A stretch of DNA of 64,000 nt, taken from NCBI RefSeq assembly GCF_002878395.1, contig NC_061118.1:84879526-84943525 (forward strand), in the 5' to 3' direction. This document shows positions 21,627 through 33,355 of this stretch, piece after piece. Position numbers and translations under genes: made by a program. Each line of letters opens with the position of its first letter. Positions within the stretch are counted from its first letter, which is position 1. Below the pieces are notes generated by a model. That model was not told where the DNA came from. It ran no database searches and saw only the letters and a program-made list of their open reading frames with translations. This stretch comes from Capsicum annuum (lineage: Eukaryota; Streptophyta; Magnoliopsida; Solanales; Solanaceae).

Positions 21627-23772
21627 TGTAATGCCCTAAATCTGGTACCCAGAATGCTACACGGTGCTCATGACCCTAAAAGGCCACAAGATAACCCATG
21701 ACTAATATCTATGCCTGTATAATGCATGATATACTATATAATATGGAAACGAGAACTAAAAGTTCATAAGGTTCAAATTGTAACATAATATCTGATAAAA
21801 TATAACATCTGGGTTGGGGTATAAATTCCTAAAACAAAACTGTCTAAACATACTACAGTCTAAAAAGCCTCTAAAACATAACTGTCTGAATAAGGAGATG
21901 ATCGGACATGTCCCCACCTAACTCCAAATAATAAACTTATTAATAAGATAATTAAGAAAGGATCATGTCCTCGAAAGATGAGGACTCACTGCTTACTCTG
22001 ATTGCGGAGACTGGAATGCTACTGATGCTCTGGAGCTCTTGTTTCTGAACCTATGGTATAAGACACCATAGCGCAAATGCGTCAATACTTTAAATATATT
22101 GGTGTGCATGTGAGGTATGCTAAATGCAAAGGCTTTTCAAGCGTGATCTATATAAATTGATTGAATCATATGAACGTGAGAATACATGCATGAATACATA
22201 ATAATTGTAACTGAGTTCATGATAACATGATTACTAAGTCTGAGAAGTAAAAACATAAGATACAGATAACTGTATAATAGAAATAACTGATACTGAGCAA
22301 CTATATTTAATAGTCTATATTTTAATAGAACTAGCTGAGTTCCATACTTTTGTGAGTTGATTGTATCTGGCAGTCCTGAATTTTGTAATTGAAACTGTGG
22401 GAAGTAGTATCTGACTAACATGACCTAAAATGCACCATAATAGTTGAGTTGTGGTCCAATTTGTGCCCATATTGGAAGCGTGTCAATACCGTACCACTGG
22501 TAAGGAAAAGCTTTAGGTTACCCTCATGTGACAGTGTCCCCAAAAGAGAATGGTGGAACCCTCATCTGACATTATTTATTCTCCTCATCAACCCTTATTT
22601 GACAATGTTGATGTCTCAACCTATGTTGGCACATAGTTCTAGAATGCAAGGATGACTTCTAAGAATCACACCCTTATCTGATAGTTTGTGGTCCCATCCC
22701 TGGGTTCACTAGGTGCTAATTCCTATTACCATTTGAATAGACACTGACCATTATTAACTGAACTGGACTACACTGAATTCATGGAGTTCTGTTAACTAAC
22801 GGAATACTATTAAGATTACTGAGTTACTGAGCTTTCCTGAGTCACATGACTGACTGAGTTCTATGGATCATGGCTTGACTGAGGATATCATGAAAACATG
22901 TCACTGACTCTAGGTACACAACTATATTTTTTAGGTACAAGAAACTCCAAGACTCAATGGAAGGAAACTTACAAGGCATGACATTATTGATTTCATGACC
23001 AACATAAACAATCCTTAATACAATATTTAGAGATATTTCATGGGCATTTGATTATCATAGCTTGTTATGTGAATAAGATAGCATGCATACATAGCATAAT
23101 TTCATAAGGATAACTGATAAGCAATCCCAAAAGCAATTTCAATACATAAGAATAACATGGAAGTCATTTTGAACATAAGGTTAAAGCATACATTGTCATT
23201 TGGGTCATAATTCAGCGATAGTGCGTAATTTCAATGCCATTAGTCATTTTATCAAATACCTTACCTGCACAACTTAAGGCACAGGGAAAATCATCAAATT
23301 TCACAAATCATAAACTACCCAATTTCATGGATTTCAATTTATATGCTAACGTAAATTTTATAATTTCACATAAGGATACCGTGTCACTGGAATTCGACAA
23401 CTGGGAAATGGGGGGATGGCGCGATGTGGAGCCATCGCATTACCATTTCATTTGCGACCTGGAAATTTGGCGCGATGAGGCATTATAGCGGACCCCTACT
23501 GGAATTTGACAAATGCGATTTTCTCTTGTGGCATGGTGCACCACTAACTAATATGGCATTATTTTATGATGGGAACTTGAAATGTCATAACTTTTTAACC
23601 GGTTATTGGATTTGAGCGAATCCTATATCGATGGAAAGCTCATTGAGTTTTCCACATGACAAAAAGTAAAAATCTTTAAAATACCATATGTTTAAAAGTG
23701 GATTAATCTTTAGAATAAGTATTTGACATCTTTGGGACAAATTTAAGCTAGATAGAAATACAGGGTATTACA
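21627..23772 (-). repeat. Solo LTR of element D, with perfect target duplication AGTTT
   Basis: Begins TGTAATGCCCTAAATC and ends GGGTATTACA, matching 30616-33018 along its length except for a rearranged or deleted section near 23370-23500. It is flanked by AGTTT at 21622-21626 and 23773-23777, and by the two halves of element C gag. No D interior is attached on either side, so this is a true solo LTR. Orientation is inferred from the intact D element, whose pol is on the minus strand. Confidence 0.9.
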
Positions 23773-23777
23773 AGTTT

Positions 23778-23928
23778 CTATGGTGGCAGATCCTCTAGCC
23801 TATCCTTGAGTTAGTGCTGCAGCTTTGGCTTGACCTTGACCTTGAGTTTGACTTCTTTCTTTAAAAGGTACCCTAGATGTAGGCTTAAGGGCCTCATCTC
23901 CAACCTCTATGGCCTATATTCTAGTCAT
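23778..23928 (-). pseudogene. gag N-terminus of element C (copy 1)
   Basis: Minus-strand start codon at 23926-23928. The N-terminus reads MTRI, a stop, AIEVGDEALKPTSRVPF, then a Gln/Gly/Ala-rich stretch. Element G starts gag similarly (MARMCATTTI, then GRG). This is the exon-like head of the gag whose remainder continues at 21621 across the solo LTR. The same sequence recurs at 33019-33174. Confidence 0.7.
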
Positions 23929-24135
23929 CTGTGAAAGAGTGAAAGAAATGAGAATGTAGGAACTAATATATACACAATGCATAGTAACTAATCAAAAACG
24001 TGATATTTTCCTAAGATTTACCTATAGCCTCCTAAAGGTAGGATACTAACGTTGTCATACCAATCTATAGAGCTCTACCATACACTTTCTCTTGTAACAA
24101 TGATATATTAGTGAATCTACTATCTAAGACAAAAC

Positions 24136-25309
24136 TGTCATGACCAAATTTTTAAGGTCATATTGACACCTTCATTATTCTAGTAGTCGGTAAGCTAAAC
24201 CATAGCTCAAAATATAGAGTAATAGTCTAATAAGAAACAACAACAACAACAACAAACCTAGTGTATTCCAACAACATGGGGTCTGGGGAGGGTAAGATGT
24301 ACGCAGTCCATACCGCTACGTCCAAAGAAGTAGAAAGGCTATTTTGATAGACCCTCAGCTCAAGATAAAGGATATTAAACAAGGGGATGGATGATATAAC
24401 AGAAATAATAAAATAAAAATTAGAGACATATGAAATACGAAAAATAAGAGCAACATGAAATAAGAAAAATAAGAACTAAGAAAGAAAACATAGGATACCC
24501 ACCTAGTAGTAATATACCCTCATATACCAAAGACACCTATGTACACTGTCCTATGATTACTTACCCAGCTACAAAAGAACTCTCTTGACTACTTGCTACA
24601 CCCACACACTAATACTAACATTCTACCCTTATCTTCAACCTCCACACCTTCTTATCTAGGGTCATGTCCTAAGTAAGCCATGTCATGTCTAATCACCTCT
24701 CTCCAGTATTTCTTTGACGTACCTATACTCCTCCTGAAATCATCCAACACTAGCCTCTTAGACCTACAAACTGGGGTATCCATGCCCCTCTTCATCACAT
24801 GCCCAAACCATCTATGCCTTTCTTTCCATATCTTATCCTCCATCGAAGCCACTCTCACCTTCTCCCAGATAATATCATTCCTAACTCTGTCCCCTCTAAT
24901 AAGCCCATATACTAACGCAACATTCTTATTTCTGCCACCTTCAATTTTTAGATTTGAACATGCTTAGCTGGCCAACACTCTGCTTCATACAACATAACCG
25001 AACAAACTGCCACTCCATAGAATTTGCCTTTAATATTAAGGGGCGCCTTCTTATAACACAACACTCTAGAGGTGAGCCACCACTTTATCCAAACTGCTCC
25101 AATATATTTAGAAACATCCTCATCGATCTCACCATTCTTCTCGATCATAGAAATAATAATAATATAAAATATACATATATATAAATATATATATACATAC
25201 ATACATAAGTATGTTATATAATAGAGAAGAGAGGAAAAAATAAATTAAAATGAACCCTCAATACTTGTAAAGTTGGTACAAGAGCACCTATATCATAACA
25301 AACACAATG
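24136..25309 (-). repeat. Duplicated piece of element C 5' LTR (copy 1), carrying a LINE
   Basis: Starts TGTCATGACCAAATTTTTAAGG, preceded by a degenerate primer-site remnant (CTATCTAAGACAAAAC). It matches 33356-34542 base for base with scattered differences, including the same LINE insertion. It ends abruptly at 25309, where the sequence switches from C-LTR (as at 34542) to D-LTR. Confidence 0.85.
24237..25150 (-). mobile_element. 5'-truncated RTE-type LINE (copy 1), RT C-terminal ORF and 3' tail
   Basis: On the minus strand the open segments 25148-24954 and 24858-24652 read [40 protein letters not shown], then [20 protein letters not shown]. This is the end of the RTE-clade LINE polymerase ORF widespread in Solanaceae. 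The 3' untranslated part (24237-24640) has the conserved nightshade segment (CCATACCGCTACG, GATAGACCCTCAGCTCAAG on the plus strand) and ends in a (TTG)n tail seen as (CAA)n at about 24238. Frameshifts inactivate it. Confidence 0.88.
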
Positions 25310-25413
25310 AAAATCTTGACAATACCACATGTATAAAAGTGGATTCATCTTTAAAACAAGTCTTTGACATCTTTGGGATGAATTTAAGCTAGATAGAAAT
25401 ACGTGGTATTACA
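25310..25413 (-). repeat. 104-bp stub of the 3' LTR of element D
   Basis: Matches 32915-33018, the end of the D LTR, finishing ACGTGGTATTACA. It touches the polypurine tract of D directly, so it is the internal-facing end of D's 3' LTR. The remaining roughly 2.3 kb of that LTR is replaced by duplicated element C sequence. Confidence 0.88.
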
Positions 25414-25429
25414 ATATCTCCCCCTTGGG
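25414..25429 (-). other. Polypurine tract of element D
   Basis: ATATCTCCCCCTTGGG on the plus strand is a run of purines (CCCAAGGGGGAGATAT) on the minus strand immediately before the LTR end. This is the primer site for plus-strand DNA synthesis. Confidence 0.82.
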
Positions 25430-25799
25430 AACATTTATCCTCAAATGCGACTGATTGAGTTGGGAGAAACTATAAGCTGAAGTACATACTGATCATAAAC
25501 AACTGAAACATGACTACATGACTGACATTTTTGAGATTCATACTGAGCATGCATATTTGATGCATGATTTCATGAATGAACTGATACATTAATGCATGAC
25601 TAAGATTTCTGATAATTGAGTTTCTCACAAGGAGAATGCATGTCATATGCATGAACACATGACTATTATGATGCATTAGTATATGAATGAATATGAAATG
25701 GTACTTAGTACCAAGTTTAAAATGGAATTCTGCACATAAACCATATACTAAGCTTGTCACTGAAATCTAAACATGAAACTAAAAATCTTAAGAAGAACT

Positions 25800-27200
25800 G
25801 TTACCTTGAGCTAGATCTGAGTTAGCGGAAAAGAAGTGAGGATAAATGGCATGCATGTCTGCTTCTACTTCCCAAGTAGCTCCCTTAATAGATTGATTTC
25901 ACCAAAGAACTTTGACTAGTGGGACTTTTTTGTTTCACAGTGTATGAGTCTGATAGTCTAGAATTTCGACTGGAATCTCTTCATAAGAGAGCCTGCTCTG
26001 AATGTCGGCGCCCTCAATAGGGACTATGACTGATGGATCACCAATGCAATTCTTGAGCAAGGAGACATAAAAAACTAGGTGAATTGAGGCTAGATCAAAA
26101 GGCAACTCGAGCTCAAAAAATACCTTGCCAAAGCAACTGAGAATCTTGAAGGGACCGATATATAAGGGACTAATCTTTCCCTTTTTGCCAAATCTCTTCA
26201 CTCCCTTCATGGGAGAGATCTTTAGATAGACATAGTCAGCAATCTTGAACTCAAGATCCTTTCTACACATATTATCATAAGACTTCTGTCGGCTCTGAGT
26301 ATCCTGAAGTCTTTATCTGATCAACTAGACTTTTTCTAAGGCATCGAATAGTAAGTAACGCCCGATAACTGAGGCCTCACTAACTTTGAACCAACCAACT
26401 AGAGATTTGTATCTCCTACCATAGAGAGCTTTGAATGGATCCATCTTAATAATGGAATGGTAGCTATTATTGTATGTAAATTCAAACAAATGCAAGTGGT
26501 CATACCAACTAACCTTAAAATCAGTTGCACATAACCTTAGCATATCTTCTAAAGTCTGAATGGTCCTATTTCCTTGACTATCTATCTGATGATAGAAGGA
26601 TGTATTGAGATAAACTTGAGTACCAATACCCTTTTAGAACACTTTCCAGAAATGAGAGGTCAACTGGGCACCCTTGTCTGAGATAATACATAATGAAATA
26701 GCGTGCAATCTGACTAACTCACTAATGTAGAGTTTGACAAAATCCTCAGCTAAATAAAAGATAAGGACTGGAAGGAGATGAGCTAATTTGGTCATTCTTT
26801 CTACAATGACCCAAACTGAATCATGCTGATAATGAATATGAGGAAAACCTGTCACGAAGACCATGTTTACTTCATCCCAATTCCATGTAGGAATATTGAA
26901 CTCCTGCATGGACCCATTAGACTTCTGATACTCTATCTTAACCTGCTGACATATAGATCCCTTAGCCACAAACTGTACAATGTCTTTCATAATCCTACTC
27001 CACTAATAGATCTCCCATAAGTCACGGTACATCTTTGTGGCCCCTGGATAAATAGATTAGCGTATACCATGTGCTTCTGTAAGAATTCACTGCCTTAATT
27101 CATCTATACCTAGAAAACAAAGATGACTCTGACAACACAAAACACCATCTCCCCCTTAGGAGAAAACCTCTACCTTCTGTACCTTGACTGACTCTTTAAA
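25800..27200 (-). pseudogene. Integrase and chromodomain of element D
   Basis: Minus strand. HHCC end near 26950-27010 (KDIVQFVAKGSICQQVKIEY). Core at 26634-26990 (DSVWVIVERMTKLAH, SELVRLHAISLCIISDKGAQ, TSHFWKVF). 26325-26543 has FTYNNSYHSIIKMDPFKALYGRR. The GPY/F module is at 25935-26270 (DYVYLKISPMKGVKRFGKKG, SPLYIGPFKIL). After one frameshift the chromodomain follows (KVPLVKVLW, then SIKGATWEVEADM, about 25815-25925). It is the best preserved integrase in the window, interrupted by a few stops and shifts. Confidence 0.9.
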
Positions 27201-27830
27201 CTTGACTAGACTGGGATCTCTATCTTATTTTTCTTTCACCCAAAAATTAGAGATGATTCAGAACTACTCTGAACCTATATATCCCCCTTCTCTATATCGA
27301 CTAAATGAATTCCTAGTCCAGTAAGCTGGTAGATTTCCTGAGCTAACTTCTTTCTACTATCCTCGACATGAACAACACTACCCATTGAGTGTCGACTGAG
27401 AGCATCGGCCACTACGTTGGCCTTGCCTAGATGATAAAGGAAACTCATTTCATAATCTTTCAAGAACTCTAACTACTTTCTCTGACGAAGATTGAGATCT
27501 TTCTGAGTAAAGACATACTGAAGTCTTTTATGATCTGTGAACACATCTCCATAAACACCATATAAATAATACCTCCAAAATTTTAAGGCAAATACTACGC
27601 TTGCTAACTCAAGATCATGAGTAGGATAATTCTTCTCATGGGGTTTAAGCTGCCTGAGGCATAGGATATGACCTTACCATGCAGAATGAGGACACAACTC
27701 AAACCTACTCTGGATTCATCACAATACACTACGAACCTATCTGAACCATCTGGAAGATCTAGGATAGGAGCTCAGGTGAGTCGAGTCTTCAACTCCTAAA
27801 AACTCTTCTCACAAGGATCCAACCATGAAA
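27200..27830 (-). pseudogene. RNase H of element D
   Basis: The segment 27463-27275 begins KDYEMSFLYHLGKANVVADA then LSRHSMGSV, the conserved end of gypsy RNase H. Upstream on the minus strand (27480-27760) remnants of the catalytic blocks occur (YCDESRVGL, then [16 protein letters not shown], and [13 protein letters not shown]). Stops and small shifts separate them. Confidence 0.82.
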
Positions 27831-28640
27831 ACTTGACTTTCTTCTAAGTCAATCTAGACATAGGGGATGGAATAGAGGAAAATCCTTCAACAAACCATCT
27901 ATAATAGCCAGCCAGACCCAAAAAACTCCTGATATCTTATAGAGAGATAGGTTGAGGCCAGTTTCTTACTGCTTCGATCTTTTGACGATCTACTCTAATC
28001 TTATCACTTAAAATAATATGACCAAGGAATGCTACTGACCTTAGCCAAAATTTGCACTTACTAAATTTAGCAAATAGCTGATAGTTTCTGAGAGTTTGAA
28101 GTACAATTCTGAGATGGTCTGCATGATCACACTCACTACGAGAATAGACAAGGATATTATCTATCAAGATTATGATGAACATGTCTAAGTGCTTCTTAAA
28201 CACACAATTCATCAAGTCCATGAAAGCTACAGGGGCATTGGTAAGACCAAAGTATATGACTAGGAATTCAAAGTGACCATATCTAGTTCGGAAATCTTTT
28301 TTAGAATGTCACATTCTCTAAATCTTAGCTGATGATAGCCTGATCTGAGGTCTATCTTAGATATATAACTGGCACCCTGAAGTTGGTTAAATAAGTCATC
28401 AATTCAGGGAAATAGATACTTGTTCTTGATCGTGACTTTATGGAGATGACGGTAATGAATGCAAGTTCTAAGAGAACTATCTTTCTTGCATACGAATAAG
28501 ACTGGTGCACCCCATGGGGACACACTGGGTCTAATGAATCCCTTATCTAAAAGTTCCTTTGACTACTCTTTTAGTTTTGTGAGTTTTGCTGGTGCCATTC
28601 TATATGGAGAAATAGTTATAGGCTGAGTATCTAGAAGAAG
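27830..28640 (-). pseudogene. Reverse transcriptase of element D, one catalytic Asp lost
   Basis: In order on the minus strand: PYRMAPAKLTKL near 28590, [20 protein letters not shown] near 28500-28560, [18 protein letters not shown] near 28400-28460, [11 protein letters not shown] and [13 protein letters not shown] near 28320-28390, then 28221-27937 with [20 protein letters not shown] followed by DNILVYS. The catalytic pair reads Asp-Asn (28156-28161). Stops replace Gln after KLKE and Arg before IDDLF, each a single C-to-T change from the consensus codon. Confidence 0.92.
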
Positions 28641-29250
28641 ATCAATGTCGAAGTCTATTTTCCCATTGGGAGGAATTCCTGAAAGATCTTTGGGAAAGAC
28701 ATATGAATATTCACTCACGACTGAGACTGATTCAAGTCTAGAAGTCTCGAAACTAGATTCCTTAACATGAATAGTATGATAGATATATCCCTTAGATATA
28801 ATTTTCTATGCCTGAAGATAGAAAACAAACTGACCTCTGAAAGCGGATACACTAACCTTCCACTCTAGGATGGGTTTATTTGGAAATTGGAACTGGACTA
28901 TTTTATTTTTTAGTCGACTGTGGCATAGCAGGAACAAAGCCAATCCATGCCAAGAATGACATCAAAATCAGTCATCTTTAATTCAACTAAGTCTACTGAG
29001 GTAACTTTCTAAAATATCATAACTGGGCAGTTCCTATATACCTGTCGGACTATAATAGTATTGCCCACTAGGGTAGATAATTAAAAGGGCTCTACTAGAA
29101 TTTTAGGACTGACTCCAAAATCAACTGCTATATAAGGAGTAACAAAAGACAAGGAAGCTCTTGGATCTAGCTAAGTGTAAATATGCAAGTGAAAGATTTG
29201 TAACGTACCATTAACCACATCAGGAGAATTTTCCTGATCTTGCTAGGACT
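28640..29250 (-). pseudogene. Aspartic protease and RT linker of element D
   Basis: The minus strand carries, near 28640-28760, VSEYSYVFPKDLSGIPPNGK then IDFDIDL, the linker to RT. Upstream near 28880-29000 is the MDWLALF-like protease C-terminal segment and, near 29110-29170, a remnant of the DPRASLSFVTPY-type active site (canonical DPGATLSFVTP, so Gly to Arg is visible). Frame breaks are present. Confidence 0.75.
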
Positions 29251-30240
29251 GGAGAACATAAAGTTGATTTGGGTGTTGCCCACTATAGCACTGGAAGTGG
29301 CACCCTACTAATTTGGGCGATCGGAATAAGCTGAGGAACAACTTTGTTGACCCTGATAACCTGACTGAGGACAATCTCTGACTCTATGGCCTGGCTTGCC
29401 ATATCTGAAACACATATCACTACCAGCCCTGCAAGTACCCTAATGGTGCTTGCCATAGTCTAAGAAAGAGGATGGGTGTGGACACTGCTAACACTGCCCT
29501 GAGACTTAGAGCTTGGTGCCCTATCTTTGTTACCCTTCCTGAACTTAGAAATTGAAGCACTGGCTCAGAAAGGAGCTGGAACGGATGACTTAGGATGGAA
29601 CTGAGAACGATTCCCTCCTTCTTACTTAGGCTGAGCAAAGTTGAAACTACCTGTCTTTGCTCTCTTATTATGCTTCTCCCTCATCTTAATTTTTTGCTCC
29701 TCTATTTGCTGAGCATGGGTCATAAGCCTAGCTATGTTCATGTCACTATTCAACATTATGGACCTGCACTCATTGACCACACTATCATACACCCCAGAAA
29801 CAAACTTACTCATCTTGGCCTTGTTATATGCAACCACATGAGGAGCATATATGGCTAATTGAGTAACTTAAAGAGAATACTCTTTCACTGTCATGTTTTC
29901 TTACCTGAGATTGATAAATTCCAATACTTTGCCTTCTCTAAGCTCTAGGGGAAAGAACCTATCCAAGAAAGTAGAGGTAAACTCCTCCCACTTAAAAGAC
30001 CCTACATCAACTGGCTTCTCTGACTTCCACTGTTTGAACCAAGTGTGAGCAACATCTGCAACTGATATGTAGCTAGCTCAGCACTCTCAATAGATGAAAC
30101 CCCCATAATGTCAGTAATCTTTTGAGCCTGATTAATGAATTTCTAAGGGTTCTCATCTGACTTAAACCCGAGAAAGGATGGAGGATTCATTCGGGTGAAG
30201 TCCCGAATCATAGACGCAGCTGAATTGGCCATTGGGTTGG
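29250..30240 (-). pseudogene. gag of element D
   Basis: The zinc knuckle lies near 29365-29415 on the minus strand (CFRYGKPGHRVRDCP, where the second Cys of CX2C is Tyr-Gly-shifted). The frame 29837-29622 reads MVAYNKAKMSKFVSGVYDSV, then RLMTHAQQIEEQKIKMREKH, matching the basic region after the capsid. Farther upstream (29880-30080) are the FLERFFPLELREGKVLEF-type and capsid helices. N-terminal sequence approaches 30240. Confidence 0.82.
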
Positions 30241-30598
30241 ACAAAACAATAACTAGTCATTCATTCTAAGCAGCAACTTACTGAGCAAGAGTAGTGAATG
30301 CAGCTATAAAACTCTGCATAAGAAACATATTCGCCCAAAGGTTCTTCGGGTTAAGGGGCTGACTGATTCTTGTTTCTTCTTTTAAGAGGTGTGTTCTATA
30401 AAAAAAAAGGAGAAATAGATTAGACTGAGAGATTGACTTAAGATTATGCTCACTGGCACGACATGAATGCTAAAAGAAGGGAAAGAATTCCTAAAACATT
30501 TCATAGCCTCCTGTATATAAATATGGCGCGTAATACACCCATGCACAAAACTCTAGTAGATGTATCTTTCAGACTTCCTCGGACCCTGTTGAACCTTA
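30241..30598 (-). other. gag start and leader of element D
   Basis: This stretch between the capsid-coding part and the primer site holds the N-terminus of gag (about 30240-30400) and a noncoding leader. PPRRXNP-type residues appear near 30330-30370 with a homopolymer-A run at 30401-30409. I see no separate gene. Confidence 0.5.
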
Positions 30599-30611
30599 GG
30601 CTCTGATACCA
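30599..30611 (-). other. Primer binding site (tRNA-iMet) of element D
   Basis: GGCTCTGATACCA on the plus strand is the exact complement of TGGTATCAGAGCC. It sits four bases from the LTR end, fixing D's orientation and its 5' LTR as the one at 30616-33018. Confidence 0.93.
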
Positions 30612-30615
30612 TTTT

Positions 30616-33018
30616 TGTAACACCCTAAATCTAGTACCCCGAATGCTACACGATGCTCATGACCTCGAAGGACCACAAGCTAACATATGACTGGTATTTG
30701 TTCCTGTATACTGCATAATATACTATATAATATAGAAACATATACTGAAAGGCCATAAGGTTCAAAATGTAACATAATATCAGATAAAATATATTATCTG
30801 GGATGGGGTATAAATGCCCAAAACAAAACTGTCTAAACATACTTTAGTTTGAAAAGCCTCTAAAACATAACTGTCTGAATAAGGAGATGATAGGACATAT
30901 CCCCAACTAACTCTAACTAATAAACTAATTGATGAGATAATAAAGAAATGATCATTTCCTTAAAAGATTAGGATTCACTGCTAACTCTGATTGCAGAAAT
31001 TAGAATGCTACTAATGCTCTGGAGCTCGTGCTTCTAAACCTATGGTTTAAGACACCATAGCGTAAATGCATAAGTACTTTGAATGTACTGGTATGCATAT
31101 GAGGTAGGCTGAATGCAAAGGGTTTGCATACATGATCTATACTATCTGACTGATTCATATAAATATGAGAATTCATGCATGAATAAATACTAACTATAAC
31201 TGAGTTCATGATAATATGATTACTGAGTCTGAGTACTGAAAACATGAGATACTGATAAATGTATAACTAAAATAACTGATACTAAGCGACTATATCTTAT
31301 AGTCTAAATTCTAATAGAACTAGCTGAGTTTCGTACTGTTCTGAGTTGACTGTATCTGAAAGTCCTGAATTCTATAATTGAAACTGTGGGAAGTAATATC
31401 TAACCGACATGCCCCAAAATGCATCATAATAGCTAAGTTGGGGACCAATCTTTGACCTTATGGGAAGGGTATCAATACCGTGCCACTGGTAAGGAAAAGC
31501 TATGGGTGACCCTCACCTGACAGTGTCCCCAAAAGAGAATGGTCGGATCCTCATTTGACAGTGTTTATCCACATCATCAACCCTCATTTGACAGTGTTGA
31601 TGTCTCAACCTATGCTAGCTACATAGTTTTGGAATGCAGGTATGACTTCTAAGAATCACTCCCTCATCTAATAGTGTGTCTTCCCATCCTTGGGTTTACT
31701 CGGTGCTAATGTCTACTCCCATCTAAATAGAAACTGAACATGATTAACTAAACTGGACTATACTAAATTTATGGATTTCCGTTAACTGATGGAATACAAT
31801 TGAGATTACTGAATTACTGAGCTTTCCTGAGTTATATGACTGACTGAGTTCTATGGATCATGGCTTTACTGAGGATATCATGATAACATGTCACTAACTA
31901 TAGGCACACAACTATATTATTTGGGTACAAGTACCCCTAGGATTTGATGAAAGGAAACTGACAAGGTATGATATTACTGAATTCATGACCAAAATCAACA
32001 ATCTATAATATAATAGTTGGAGATATTTCATGGGCATTTAACTATCATAGCTTGTTATGTGAATAAGATAGCATGTATACATAGAATAATTTCATAAGGC
32101 TAACTCATGAGCAATCCCATAAGCAATTTCAATACATAAGAATAACATGGAAGTTATTTTAAACATAAGGTTAAAGCATACATTGTCATTTGGGTCACTA
32201 TTTAACGATAGTTCATAATTTCTTTCCCTTTAGGCATTTTATCAAACACCTTACATGCACAACTTAAGGCATAGGTGAAATCATCAAATTTCACAAATCA
32301 TAAACCACCTAGTTTCATGGATTTCAAATTATATGCTAACGTAGTTTTCATAATTTCACATAAGGATCCCCAGATGGGAATCAAACAACAACCATCACAT
32401 AACTTGAGCAACACATAACATAATAATCATGTTTTATAATTCAAAATAGGATTCTTCAGCTTTATGGATGAAAGGAATTCATAAATTAAAACAATGCATA
32501 CCTTAGTTCTAGATTTAGCAAAGATTGATGGATAGATTTTCTTGAAATTGAATCCCCAATTGAAACCCTAATTTGTTCTTGAGAGAAAATTGAGAGAAAC
32601 TAGTATATTTTGGGCAAAGAATGGCTAAATCACGTATTATTGGGTTTAAATAGGGGTGAAAAATTGACGCTTTTAACCCTATACACGTCTTTTAAAATTA
32701 GTGAAAATTTCCCGGCCTAGACCCCTGGTGCGACACAGCGCAAACTGGAATTTTACAAATTCCATTTTCTCGTATGACGCGGCACGCCACTGACTTATAT
32801 GGCGCTGTTTTACGACGAGAACTTGAAATAGTCATAACTTTTTATCCGCTTATCGGATTTGGGCGAATCTTGTATCGATGGAAACCTTATAGAATTTTCC
32901 ATAAGAAAAAAGTAAAAATCTTGAAAATACCACATGTATAAAAGTGGATTCATCTTTAAAAAAAGTCATTGACATCTTTGGGATGAATTCAAGCTAGATA
33001 GAAATACGGGGTATTACA
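30616..33018 (-). repeat. 5' LTR of element D, 2.4 kb
   Basis: Begins TGTAACACCCTAAATCTAG and ends CGGGGTATTACA, so the ends are short inverted repeats. It matches the solo LTR 21627-23772 and its last 104 bases match the stub at 25310-25413. Beyond the end, AAATTCTATGG replaces the AGTTTCTATGG seen after the solo LTR, a diverged copy of the same target site. Confidence 0.92.
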
Positions 33019-33174
33019 AAATTCTATGGTGACAGATTCTCTGGCCTGTCCTTGAGCTAGTGTAGCAGCTTTGGCTTGACCTTGACCTCGAGTTTGACTT
33101 CTTTCTTTAAAAGGTGCCCTAGTTGTAGGATTAAGGGCCTCATCCCCAACCACTATGGCCTATATTCTAGTCAT
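33019..33174 (-). pseudogene. gag N-terminus of element C (copy 2)
   Basis: Matches 23773-23928, with the start codon at 33172-33174 on the minus strand. Substitutions are scattered. It belongs to the original, non-duplicated junction between element C gag and the D insertion. Confidence 0.7.
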
Positions 33175-33355
33175 CTATGAAAGACCAATATATACATAAT
33201 GTACAATAACTAATCAAAAAGGTGATATATTCCTAAGATTTACCTATAGCCTCCCAAAGGTAGGATACTAACATTGTCATACAAATCTATGTAGCTCTAC
33301 CATATACTTGCTCTTGTAAAAATGTTATTTGTGAATCTACTATCTAAGACAAAAC

